Below the pieces are notes generated by a model. It did no database searches. It was not told the DNA's origin and saw only the letters and a list, made by a program, of their open reading frames with translations. A stretch of 27,990 bases of DNA, taken from positions 1 through 27,990 of IMG/VR virus record IMGVR_UViG_3300025426_000101. One strand, 5' to 3'. The stretch comes from a virus. A program made the translations under genes and the position numbers. Below, piece after piece: positions 12,712-19,841 of this stretch (its first letter is position 1; every line of letters begins with the position of its first letter).

Positions 12712-13689
12712 ATGGCAAAGAAAGACGAAGAACACGTTCCAATGAAAGAATTGGAAGACGGCTCTTTGGTAGCTAAAGTAGAGCTGCCAGAAGAGATTGA
12801 AGACCACGAAGAAGGTGGTCATGTAGAAGAAAAAGAAGAAGACACTCGAAGCGAAGAAGAGCGTGAAGACGACGAAGCCGCTGAAGAGGGTGAAAACGAC
12901 GAAGAGCGTGAAGCAATTCGTGAGGCTCGCAGAGAAGAACGTAAGCTCAAAAAAGAGCTAAAGAAGCAACGTGAAATATCAGCAAAGAACAAGATTACAG
13001 CACTTGAGCGCCGTAATGCAGAACTGGCAGAACGCCTGGCTAAAGTAGAAAGTACTGCGGTATCTTATCAATTTGCACAGTTAGACAAGTCTATTGAAGA
13101 CGAAGCTACCCGTGTTGAATACGCTAAAATGAAGATGGTACAAGCCGCGCAAGCTGGTGATGTAAACGCTCAAATGGAATACCTAGAACAGTTAACAGAC
13201 GCTAAACAACGTCTGCAACAAGTTCAGTATTATAAAAAACAACAAGTCGAGCAGGCCAAAGCACCAAAACAAAACGTGCCAAACCCGATTACAACCGAAG
13301 TTCAACAAAACGCCACAAAATGGCTTAAAAAGAACTCTTGGTATGACCCACAAGCTCGAGATACAGATAGTAGAATTGCCAAAGTAATTGACCAAGAACT
13401 AGCAGCTGATGGTTGGGATCCAAGTGATCCTGAGTATTGGGATGAGCTAGACAGTCGCCTACAAAATCGTTTGCCACACAGATACACTTCCAAAGGAGGC
13501 TCTGTGAAACGAGCAAATACATCCACATCAGGGCGTACCGCTAGCACTACTAGCGCAAAACCTGGAACCATCACGTTAAGTCGTGACCGCGTACAAGCAA
13601 TTAAAGACGCTGGCGCATGGGATGATGTAGAAAAACGAAACAAAATGATCCGCGCATATGCGTCGTATGATCGTGCAAATAAAGGTTAA
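12712..13689 (+). CDS. Scaffolding (capsid assembly) protein
   Basis: A 325-residue protein lying just before the head proteins. Residues about 20-70 are extremely acidic (EEKEEDTRSEEEREDDEAAE). About 65-130 form a long charged coiled coil. About 135-190 is Gln-rich helix. The C-terminal third is basic (KRANTSTSGRTASTTSAKPG) and ends in a helix. This charge layout, with an acidic N-terminus and a basic C-terminal capsid-binding end, is typical of phage scaffolds. The assignment rests on position and composition. Confidence 0.75.
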   Translation: MAKKDEEHVPMKELEDGSLVAKVELPEEIEDHEEGGHVEEKEEDTRSEEEREDDEAAEEGENDEEREAIREARREERKLKKELKKQREISAKNKITALERRNAELAERLAKVESTAVSYQFAQLDKSIEDEATRVEYAKMKMVQAAQAGDVNAQMEYLEQLTDAKQRLQQVQYYKKQQVEQAKAPKQNVPNPITTEVQQNATKWLKKNSWYDPQARDTDSRIAKVIDQELAADGWDPSDPEYWDELDSRLQNRLPHRYTSKGGSVKRANTSTSGRTASTTSAKPGTITLSRDRVQAIKDAGAWDDVEKRNKMIRAYASYDRANKG

Positions 13690-13694
13690 TTATC

Positions 13695-14249
13695 ATGGCA
13701 AATACAAGAATTAAACGTGACTTAGATGATCGCTTAGCCGATCGAGTTACCGCAACAAAAGAACGGATCTCTAATAATGATCCAGACGCATTAGCAAAAA
13801 AGGAGCGTGTAGCTGCGTTCCGCGATAAATGGCAAAATTCGGCGTTACCGGACTTGCCAGGCGGGATTATTCCCGGATTCCATTTGTGCTGGTTATCCAC
13901 CACAAATAATTATGACAGTATCGACAAACGATTAGCATTGGGATATGAGCCAGTGAAAGCCTCGGAATTAGGAAAAGGCTTTGAAAACTTAGGCAAGATG
14001 AGCTCGGGCAAGTTTGAAGGCTGTGTTAGCTGTAACGAAATGGTTCTCTTCAAGTTACCAGAAGAAATCTATCAAGAAGTGATGAAAATGTTGCACCTTG
14101 AGGATCCCCTTGAGCACCAACGTAATATCACCGCGCAAGTTCGGAGCACTGCTCAAGAAGGCAAAGGTGGTCGTTCAATTCTTGAAGGTGGAATTTTGGA
14201 AATGGAAAAAGAAACCGCCAAGGCAAATAGTAATATTCGCTTTTCATAA
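13695..14249 (+). CDS. Head-region conserved hypothetical protein, 184 aa
   Basis: Contains a compact core LPGGIIPGFHLCWLSTTNNY followed by KRLALGYEPVKASELG (residues about 54-95) and a Cys pair (CVSC, about 112-115). The N-terminal 50 residues are charged and helical. The C-terminal 60 residues look helical and flexible. Proteins with this pattern lie between scaffold and capsid genes in related uncultured phages and are probably small structural or assembly factors. Start ATG at 13695, six bases after the scaffold stop. Function unknown. Confidence 0.7.
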   Translation: MANTRIKRDLDDRLADRVTATKERISNNDPDALAKKERVAAFRDKWQNSALPDLPGGIIPGFHLCWLSTTNNYDSIDKRLALGYEPVKASELGKGFENLGKMSSGKFEGCVSCNEMVLFKLPEEIYQEVMKMLHLEDPLEHQRNITAQVRSTAQEGKGGRSILEGGILEMEKETAKANSNIRFS

Positions 14250-14281
14250 CATTCTTCAAAAATAACAACAAAGGAAAATAA

Positions 14282-14944
14282 ATGTCCGCAACATTTCAAC
14301 CCTTTGGTCTGAAGCCTGTATATCACCCAAGCGGACTTGACCGTGCAGTACCATTCGTTGGTACTAACAGTTTTGTTCCTGGTGTGACATACACTGCTCC
14401 TTACTCTTTGAGCTCCGGTCAGTCTTTCTGGGAGTTTCAACCTGTAGCGATCACATCTTCTGGCCAATTGACAATCGCTAACCAAACTGCTTCTAGCGGT
14501 AAAGTATATGGCGTGTTCAACGGCGTAGAGTACACCAACTCTGACGGTCGTCGTTCAGTAGCTAAATACGCTGCTAAAACAACCCTCGATGCTTCTACAA
14601 ACATCGTTTTCTGGATTTTCTCTGATCCAGCAATCGTATACGAAGCACAAGTAAACGGTTCTGTAGCTACTTCAGCTATCGGTACTGAATACAACTTCGA
14701 TACAACAACAGGTTCTACTGTAACTGACGGCTATGCTATCGGTAACGGTGGTGCTGGTTTCTCTACTACAGCATTGCTTGCAACTGCTGTTGGTTCAGGT
14801 AACCAAGGTCAAGTACGCGTGGTTGGTCTCGGACGTGAAGTAGCATACCCAGCTGGTAACACAAACCAGTGGGGCGATGCTTACACAATCGTTCAAGTCC
14901 AGATTTCTAATAACCAGTTCGCAGCCGCGTCTGTTTCAGTCTAA
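14282..14944 (+). CDS. Putative capsid decoration/head protein, 220 aa
   Basis: Begins MSATFQPFGLKPVYHPSGLD, a start seen in phage head proteins encoded next to the capsid gene. The body is beta-rich with Gly/Ser/Thr repeats and a conserved-looking GKVYGVFNGVEYTNSDGRRS (about 73-92). AAAGGA precedes the start. It is directly upstream of the major capsid gene with a 16-nt gap, so high co-expression is likely. It could be a decoration protein or a minor head protein; the sequence does not distinguish them. Confidence 0.65.
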   Translation: MSATFQPFGLKPVYHPSGLDRAVPFVGTNSFVPGVTYTAPYSLSSGQSFWEFQPVAITSSGQLTIANQTASSGKVYGVFNGVEYTNSDGRRSVAKYAAKTTLDASTNIVFWIFSDPAIVYEAQVNGSVATSAIGTEYNFDTTTGSTVTDGYAIGNGGAGFSTTALLATAVGSGNQGQVRVVGLGREVAYPAGNTNQWGDAYTIVQVQISNNQFAAASVSV

Positions 14945-14960
14945 TACGAAAGGATAAGCA

Positions 14961-15878
14961 ATGGCAACCCCAATGCGTAGTACCGACTTTCGTGCGGTAG
15001 TCGAACCGATTATCAACGAAGTCTTTGATGGCGTTTATGAACAACGCTCCGACGAGTGGAAGGGATTTGTTGAACAGATCCAAGGTATTCCACGTAACTA
15101 CCATGAAGAAGTAATGCTTTATGGTATGAACGCAGCTCCTGCAATGCCTGACGGCACTCCAGTTAGCTACGACCAAGGTGGTACGCTGTACATCACCCGT
15201 TTCATCTACCAAATCTATGGCTTGGCTTATGCCTTGACCAAAGTTTTGATGGAAGACGGCGATCACATCCGTATCGGTTCAACCTTCGCTAAGCACTTGG
15301 CTCAGTCTATGATTGAAACCAAAGAAACTCTTTGCGCCAACATCCTTAACTTTGCTTTCACAAGCGGTTATGTTGGTGGCGACGGCGTTACTTTGATCAA
15401 CACAGCTCACCCAATCGCTAACGGCGCTTCTTACTCTAACCAGTTATCTACAGCTGCATCTTTGAGCCAAACTTCTGTTGAACAGATGTTGATTCAGATT
15501 CGCTCTGCTGTTGACAACAACGGTAAGCGTATCCGCCTGAAGGCAGAGCAGTTAGTTGTTCCACCAGCACTCGAGTTCCAAGCTGAGGTTATCCTCAAGT
15601 CTGTTCTCCGTTCTGGTACAGCTGACAACGATTTGAACCCAATCAAATCAACAGGCATGTTGCCTAAAGGCACACACGTGGTTACACGTTTGTCCTCTAG
15701 CAAGGCTTGGTGGGTTCAGACTGATGCTGAGAATGGTCTCATGCTCGTTATGCGTCGTCCAATGGAAAAATCCATGGAAGGCGATTTCGAAACTGATTCT
15801 ATGCGCTACAAGGCCACTGAGCGATACGCAACCGGTTGGCACGATGCACGTAACATCTACGGCACACCTGGTTTGTAA
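14961..15878 (+). CDS. Major capsid protein
   Basis: A 305-residue protein beginning MATPMRSTDFRAVVEPIINE. Its length, position after scaffold, strong ribosome site (AAAGGA) and pattern fit the HK97-fold capsid family (Mu gpT-like subgroup): an N-terminal helix, a long E-loop region (GMNAAPAMPDGTPVSYDQGG), a P-domain helix, and a C-terminal AWWVQTDAENGLMLVMRRPM segment with TERYATGWHDARNIYGT. A strong intrinsic terminator follows 19 nt after the stop, as expected for the most highly expressed late gene. Confidence 0.85.
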   Translation: MATPMRSTDFRAVVEPIINEVFDGVYEQRSDEWKGFVEQIQGIPRNYHEEVMLYGMNAAPAMPDGTPVSYDQGGTLYITRFIYQIYGLAYALTKVLMEDGDHIRIGSTFAKHLAQSMIETKETLCANILNFAFTSGYVGGDGVTLINTAHPIANGASYSNQLSTAASLSQTSVEQMLIQIRSAVDNNGKRIRLKAEQLVVPPALEFQAEVILKSVLRSGTADNDLNPIKSTGMLPKGTHVVTRLSSSKAWWVQTDAENGLMLVMRRPMEKSMEGDFETDSMRYKATERYATGWHDARNIYGTPGL

Positions 15879-15897
15879 TCCAAACCATTGCAATACC

Positions 15898-15926
15898 AAA
15901 AAAGCCACCCACAAGGTGGCTTTTTT
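15898..15926 (+). terminator. Strong Rho-independent terminator after the capsid gene
   Basis: A 12-bp perfect stem, AAAAAAGCCACC (15898-15909) and GGTGGCTTTTTT (15915-15926), with loop CACAA. The GC core ends in six Ts, making a canonical intrinsic terminator, which on the minus strand also reads as one. It separates the capsid transcript from the next promoter 29 nt downstream. Confidence 0.9.
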
Positions 15927-15934
15927 GTTTTTTA

Positions 15935-15964
15935 GGGCGCTTTGCAACAAAATAGCGTATTAGT
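15935..15964 (+). promoter_or_regulatory. Phage promoter GGGCG-N15-GCGTATTAGT, copy 4
   Basis: GGGCG at 15935-15939, 15 nt, GCGTATTAGT at 15955-15964. It lies directly after the capsid-gene terminator and restarts transcription toward the tail genes. This copy has the longest leader (about 90 nt). Confidence 0.68.
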
Positions 15965-15980
15965 AAATATAGGAAGAATC

Positions 15981-16035
15981 ATCCCATTCTGACCGCTGAA
16001 CTTCCCGGCGAGACGACTTAGAGACAGCTTGGGAT
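15981..16035 (+). other. Leader with long-range inverted repeat
   Basis: ATCCCA (15981-15986) pairs with TGGGAT (16030-16035) around a 43-nt segment containing smaller possible stems (CGC/GCG in CGCTGAACTTCCCGGCG) and two GAGAC repeats. It lies in the untranslated leader between promoter copy 4 and the next gene. It may be a stability or translational element. No known RNA family recognised. Confidence 0.35.
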
Positions 16036-16058
16036 ACCCACTAAGATAAGGAATCAAA

Positions 16059-16631
16059 ATGTCAAGCACATTCACAGGCCCAATTCGCGTATTCAAGCGC
16101 AATAACCCAACAAACAACGGCACAATCGCTCCAGATAACACTGGTGCAGTATCTGTAAACCAACAGAGCTTCATTACTAACCCAATCACTACAACCACAG
16201 CCGGAACAACTTTGTTCACAACAGCTGACGTTGGTACAACTACAGCAACACCATACGTAATCCCAGCTGGTGCAATTATCAGCAACATTCGCTTTTTCCA
16301 AACTGTTGCAGCTGGCGGCTTGGTAGGTGGTGTTATCACTGTAGCAATCATCCAAACTAACCCAACAACTGGCGCTAATACAACTACTACTATTGGAACA
16401 ATTACCCCAACAGCAGCTGGCGGTGTTATTTCTTATGTTCCAACAGCTACTGCAGCTACTGCAGCAATCTTGAACAACATCGGTACACTAGACGCTACTT
16501 TGACTTTCACAGCAGCTGCAGTAACTACATTGACAAGTGGTTCTTTGAACGGCACATTTGATGTATCTTATACACCACGTAACGTTGATGGTTCAATCAC
16601 ACCAATCGGTTCTGGCTACACCAACTCGTAA
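16059..16631 (+). CDS. Putative virion structural protein, Thr/Ala-rich, 190 aa
   Basis: The protein is rich in Thr, Ala, Gly and Ile, with repeated short beta-strand patterns (TTTTAGTTLFTTADVGTTTA; GGVITVAIIQTNPTTGANTT) and no catalytic motifs. The N-terminus (MSSTFTGPIRVFKRNNPTNN) suggests a virion surface or head-fibre protein. AAGGAA precedes the ATG. It is the first gene after the capsid terminator and is followed by a GC hairpin. Confidence 0.65.
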   Translation: MSSTFTGPIRVFKRNNPTNNGTIAPDNTGAVSVNQQSFITNPITTTTAGTTLFTTADVGTTTATPYVIPAGAIISNIRFFQTVAAGGLVGGVITVAIIQTNPTTGANTTTTIGTITPTAAGGVISYVPTATAATAAILNNIGTLDATLTFTAAAVTTLTSGSLNGTFDVSYTPRNVDGSITPIGSGYTNS

Positions 16632-16640
16632 TTAATTGCC

Positions 16641-16660
16641 TAGGGGGAGCAATCCCCCTA
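16641..16660 (+). terminator. GC hairpin, possible weak terminator
   Basis: TAGGGGG (16641-16647), loop AGCAAT, CCCCCTA (16654-16660), a perfect 7-bp stem 9 nt after the stop codon. Only CTTTAAC follows, so termination would be partial. It may be an attenuator or mRNA stabiliser. Confidence 0.5.
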
Positions 16661-16684
16661 CTTTAACATTTAAGGAAATTAATT

Positions 16685-17485
16685 ATGGCATCGAACTTAG
16701 TATCAAATTTATTACCAGTACCATCCCCTTTTAGCTCTGTAAGCGTTCAAGGTGCATACGAGCCATTTGATTTGCAAGTTTCACGCAATCAAATTGCCGG
16801 CCACCAGACATTAAGTCTTTTTGGATATCAAGCTGCGGTTGGTAATACTGCTATTCCTGTTTGGGAAAACGCAACTGCGTATACCTACATTACTACAGCT
16901 TCAACACTAACACTAGTAAGTACCTCTGCTTCTGACAATACTTCAGCAAAAGTTTTTATTTCCGGATTAGATTCTAATTTTGCTATTATTTCAGAAACAT
17001 TAGCTTTAAACGGTACAACCGGGGTAACTACAGTTAATAGTTATTTCCGTGTCAACAGCATGATACTAGTATCACCAGGTACAAGCCAAGTAACTAATGT
17101 GGGAACAATTACTTTAAAACAAAGTAGCAACACTGTTTCTCAAATTAACGCTGGAATTGGAAAGTCACAAAGCACAGTTTACACTGTACCAGCTGGATAT
17201 ACTTTCTATTTAGATTTAGCAGAAGTTAATACCTCAAATAGCTACACATCTGCCAACATTGTAACTTACAAAGTGCAAGCTAAAAATAATACAAACGGTG
17301 TTCAGTTAACTGTTTTACAACAACCATTTGTGTCTATTTATACAGCCAATAGGTCATCCGATCCATTTGCTTACGTAGAAAAAACTGACATTCAGTGGCA
17401 ATTAGTAACAAGCACAGCTACTACAGTGGCTGCAGGCGTTATCATTGCTGGTAAGCTAATCAAGAACGACGGTTTAACCGCTTAA
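16685..17485 (+). CDS. Putative virion structural protein, beta-rich, 266 aa
   Basis: Residues about 24-60 (YEPFDLQVSRNQIAGHQTLS, then LFGYQAAVG) form a recognisable pattern seen in uncultured marine and freshwater phage virion proteins. The rest is a series of Thr/Ser-rich beta strands without catalytic residues, consistent with jelly-roll or tail-associated folds. AAGGAA precedes the ATG. It lies among tail genes. The exact virion location is unknown. Confidence 0.65.
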   Translation: MASNLVSNLLPVPSPFSSVSVQGAYEPFDLQVSRNQIAGHQTLSLFGYQAAVGNTAIPVWENATAYTYITTASTLTLVSTSASDNTSAKVFISGLDSNFAIISETLALNGTTGVTTVNSYFRVNSMILVSPGTSQVTNVGTITLKQSSNTVSQINAGIGKSQSTVYTVPAGYTFYLDLAEVNTSNSYTSANIVTYKVQAKNNTNGVQLTVLQQPFVSIYTANRSSDPFAYVEKTDIQWQLVTSTATTVAAGVIIAGKLIKNDGLTA

Positions 17486-17494
17486 GGCAGTTAA

Positions 17495-18118
17495 ATGCCT
17501 GTCTACCTTGACACCCGTGGTAACTCTGTCCTATCTGTAGCGGTCTGTGACCGCTGCAATAGGAAGTTCGCCTATGTGGACCTTATGCCAGATCCAAACT
17601 TCCCTGGCATGCGGGTGTGTAAGGACGACCTAGATAACTTCGACCCATGGCGTTTGCCTGCGCTTCAAACCGAAAACATTGCATTACGTTTTCCGCGCCC
17701 TGACGTGTCTATTGCAATTGCTCCAAATTTAATTGACCAACAAGGCGCCCCAAACACCAACGTACAATATGACAACTTGTACATTGAGGGTGCGCCGTAC
17801 GGCCAAGCTGGTGCTCCTGGTGACTTGAACCTAAACAGTCAGTATATATCCGCACCACCCCCACTATCGCCAGCGCTCTACAACATTAGTCCAATTACTG
17901 GACCTAAAGCTGGTGGCACAAGCGTAACAATTAATGGCTCTAATTTTGTGAACATCACCAACATCAAGTTTGGTGGAGTAAACGCAACGTTTACAATAAA
18001 TTCACCAACACAAATTGTAGCTACCACCCCCGCATATATTGTAACCGGTCTTGTTGACGTTTCTGCCAGTTCCACTTACGGAACAGCAACGTTGCACGGA
18101 GCATTTACTTACACATAA
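17495..18118 (+). CDS. Zinc-ribbon plus IPT/TIG domain structural protein
   Basis: The N-terminal about 55 residues hold a Cys knuckle CDRC (18-21) and a third cysteine in MRVCKDDLDNFDPWRLP (C42), a module found in short phage virion-region proteins. After a Pro/Gln-rich linker, residues about 125-207 match an IPT/TIG immunoglobulin-like domain (ISPITGPKAGGTSVTINGSN, then FGGVNATF). IPT/TIG domains in phages decorate virions or tails and can bind carbohydrate. The gene starts nine bases after its neighbour. Confidence 0.7.
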   Translation: MPVYLDTRGNSVLSVAVCDRCNRKFAYVDLMPDPNFPGMRVCKDDLDNFDPWRLPALQTENIALRFPRPDVSIAIAPNLIDQQGAPNTNVQYDNLYIEGAPYGQAGAPGDLNLNSQYISAPPPLSPALYNISPITGPKAGGTSVTINGSNFVNITNIKFGGVNATFTINSPTQIVATTPAYIVTGLVDVSASSTYGTATLHGAFTYT

Positions 18119-18123
18119 AATAA

Positions 18124-19665
18124 ATGGCAAATTTACCAATAACGCAACTACCCGTAGCAACAAGCCTAACCGGCATAGAGCAAACGGTTGTAGTACAAAA
18201 TGGTGTAACAAAACAGGCGTCTGTTTCCCAGATCGCCAATGCTGCCTCGCCCGGCAAATTAATTACCAACATTATTTACGACCCAACAACGGGTAACCTA
18301 ACCATTTATTTTAGCGACGGATCAACCGAGGTTGTCGGTCCTGTTTCTGGTTCTTCAGGCTTTTCTGGATACTCTGGTATTTCTGGCTTTAGTGGCTACT
18401 CTGGCATCTCTGGCTATTCTGGTAAATCCGGCTTTTCTGGCTACTCTGGCTACTCTGGTAGCGGAGTATCGGGTTATAGCGGCAGCGGCGTGTCGGGATA
18501 CAGCGGTTATTCTGGCATCTCTGGATACTCTGGCACTTCTGGATACTCTAGCTTTAGTGGCTATTCTGGGTACAGCGGTATTTCTGGGTACTCTAGCTTT
18601 AGCGGCTATTCTGGTATTTCTGGATACTCTGGTACTTCTGGCTATTCTGGATCTGGTGTTTCTGGTTATTCTGGGTCTGGTGTTTCTGGCTATTCTGGAT
18701 CTGGCGTTTCCGGATACTCTGGCATCTCTGGCTATTCTGGCATTTCTGGATACTCTGGTTACTCTGGCATCTCTGGTACTTCCGGATACTCTGGCTACTC
18801 TGGTACTTCTGGATATTCTGGTACTTCTGGATACTCTGGTACTTCTGGCTACTCTGGATCTGGTGTTTCCGGCTATTCTGGATCTGGTGTTTCTGGCTAT
18901 TCTGGCATTTCTGGTTACTCTGGCATCTCTGGATACTCTGGTACTTCCGGATACTCTGGCTACTCTGGTACTTCTGGATATTCTGGTACTTCTGGATACT
19001 CTGGTACTTCTGGCTACTCTGGATCTGGTGTTTCCGGATACTCTGGCATCTCTGGCTATTCTGGCATTTCTGGCTACTCTGGTATTTCTGGATACTCTGG
19101 ATCTGGTGTTTCTGGATACTCTGGTACTTCTGGATATTCTGGTACTTCTGGATACTCTGGTACTTCTGGCTACTCTGGATCTGGTGTTTCTGGCTATTCT
19201 GGATCTGGTGTTTCTGGCTATTCTGGTATTTCTGGTTACTCTGGTATTTCTGGCTACTCTGGTATTTCTGGATACTCTGGATCTGGTGTTTCTGGGTACA
19301 GTGGTACGTCAGGATACAGCGGGTACTCAGGATTCCCTGCAACAATTTTAACCGCCAGCATTACCACCGCAACAACCATTACACCAACTCCAAACACGGC
19401 TACTCAATACGAAGTAACCGCGTTGGCAACTTCGGCAACAATTGCAACTCCCTCTGGAACTCCAACAGACGGACAAAAATTAATTATTCGCATTAAAGAT
19501 AACGGAACCGCACAAGCACTTACTTGGACAACTACCAGTGGCGCGTATCGCGCGGTTGGTGTAACGTTGCCGGTAACAACGGTTGCGGGTAAAGTTTTAT
19601 ATATTGGTTGCATTTATAACAGTCAAGATACTTTTTGGGACGCAGTAGCAACCGCGCAACAATAA
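18124..19665 (+). CDS. Collagen-like fibre protein 1
   Basis: 513 residues: an N-terminal beta domain (1-77, MANLPITQLPVATSLTGIEQ), a collagen-like array of G-x-S triplets (about 78-403, units such as GYS, GIS, GTS, GFS) and a C-terminal beta domain of 110 residues, probably the trimerisation or receptor-binding head. The array has regular one-residue breaks where GSGVS interrupts the triplet register. The serine-rich, proline-free triplets make it an unusual collagen. It starts six bases after the preceding stop with AAATAA before the ATG and no clear Shine-Dalgarno, and is TAATG-coupled to the next gene. It is expected to form a trimeric tail or head fibre. Confidence 0.8.
   Translation: MANLPITQLPVATSLTGIEQTVVVQNGVTKQASVSQIANAASPGKLITNIIYDPTTGNLTIYFSDGSTEVVGPVSGSSGFSGYSGISGFSGYSGISGYSGKSGFSGYSGYSGSGVSGYSGSGVSGYSGYSGISGYSGTSGYSSFSGYSGYSGISGYSSFSGYSGISGYSGTSGYSGSGVSGYSGSGVSGYSGSGVSGYSGISGYSGISGYSGYSGISGTSGYSGYSGTSGYSGTSGYSGTSGYSGSGVSGYSGSGVSGYSGISGYSGISGYSGTSGYSGYSGTSGYSGTSGYSGTSGYSGSGVSGYSGISGYSGISGYSGISGYSGSGVSGYSGTSGYSGTSGYSGTSGYSGSGVSGYSGSGVSGYSGISGYSGISGYSGISGYSGSGVSGYSGTSGYSGYSGFPATILTASITTATTITPTPNTATQYEVTALATSATIATPSGTPTDGQKLIIRIKDNGTAQALTWTTTSGAYRAVGVTLPVTTVAGKVLYIGCIYNSQDTFWDAVATAQQ
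18355..19332 (+). repeat. Tandem Gly-X-Ser codon repeats in fibre 1
   Basis: About 978 nt of near-identical 9-18 nt units based on TCT-GGN-TAC. The core (about 18510-19290) uses TCT for serine almost always, with long internal duplications. The flanks (18474-18508, 19293-19330) use AGC, AGT, TCG and TCA. Homogeneous core and diversified edges suggest recent expansion and ongoing unequal recombination. Confidence 0.85.
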
Positions 19666-19838
19666 TGATAATTGATTACACAATCACACAAAACGGGTAC
19701 ACATTTAGTGATGCACTAATCCTAGATGATGACAACACGCTTACGCCTGAAGAAATTGAGGCAATGAAGCAAGCCCGTTTTGATAAGTGGTACAAGATTA
19801 TTACCACTCCTGTAGATAACCCTGTGTTTCAGGAATAA
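19665..19838 (+). CDS. Small tail-region protein, 57 aa
   Basis: Starts MIIDYTITQNGYTFSDALIL; the ATG overlaps the fibre stop as TAATG. It is acidic, with a strand-helix layout (PEEIEAMKQARFDKWYKII). Small proteins like this often follow fibre genes in uncultured freshwater phages and might be fibre chaperones, but no family is established. The next gene starts three bases after its stop. Confidence 0.65.
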   Translation: MIIDYTITQNGYTFSDALILDDDNTLTPEEIEAMKQARFDKWYKIITTPVDNPVFQE

Positions 19839-19841
19839 TAA

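Noticed and set aside
15955-15977. T7-like single-subunit RNA polymerase promoter (motif ending ATATAGGAAGA)
   Set aside because: The end resembles T7-type promoters, but in other copies the initiating G would fall on the G of the ATG. The -35/-10 reading fits better and no such polymerase gene is in the window. It was kept only as a lesser alternative.
16641-16660. Strong terminator after the 190-aa gene
   Set aside because: The stem is good but no T-run follows, so it was listed only as a weak hairpin.
18355-19332. CRISPR-like repeat array
   Set aside because: Units are in-frame coding triplets without unique spacers.
18332-19351. Long alternative frames in the collagen repeat (plus frame 2 and minus strand)
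   Set aside because: Repeat arrays keep other frames open by chance (L/A/T-rich and Q/K/S-rich periodic peptides). The frame with N- and C-terminal domains is the real gene.
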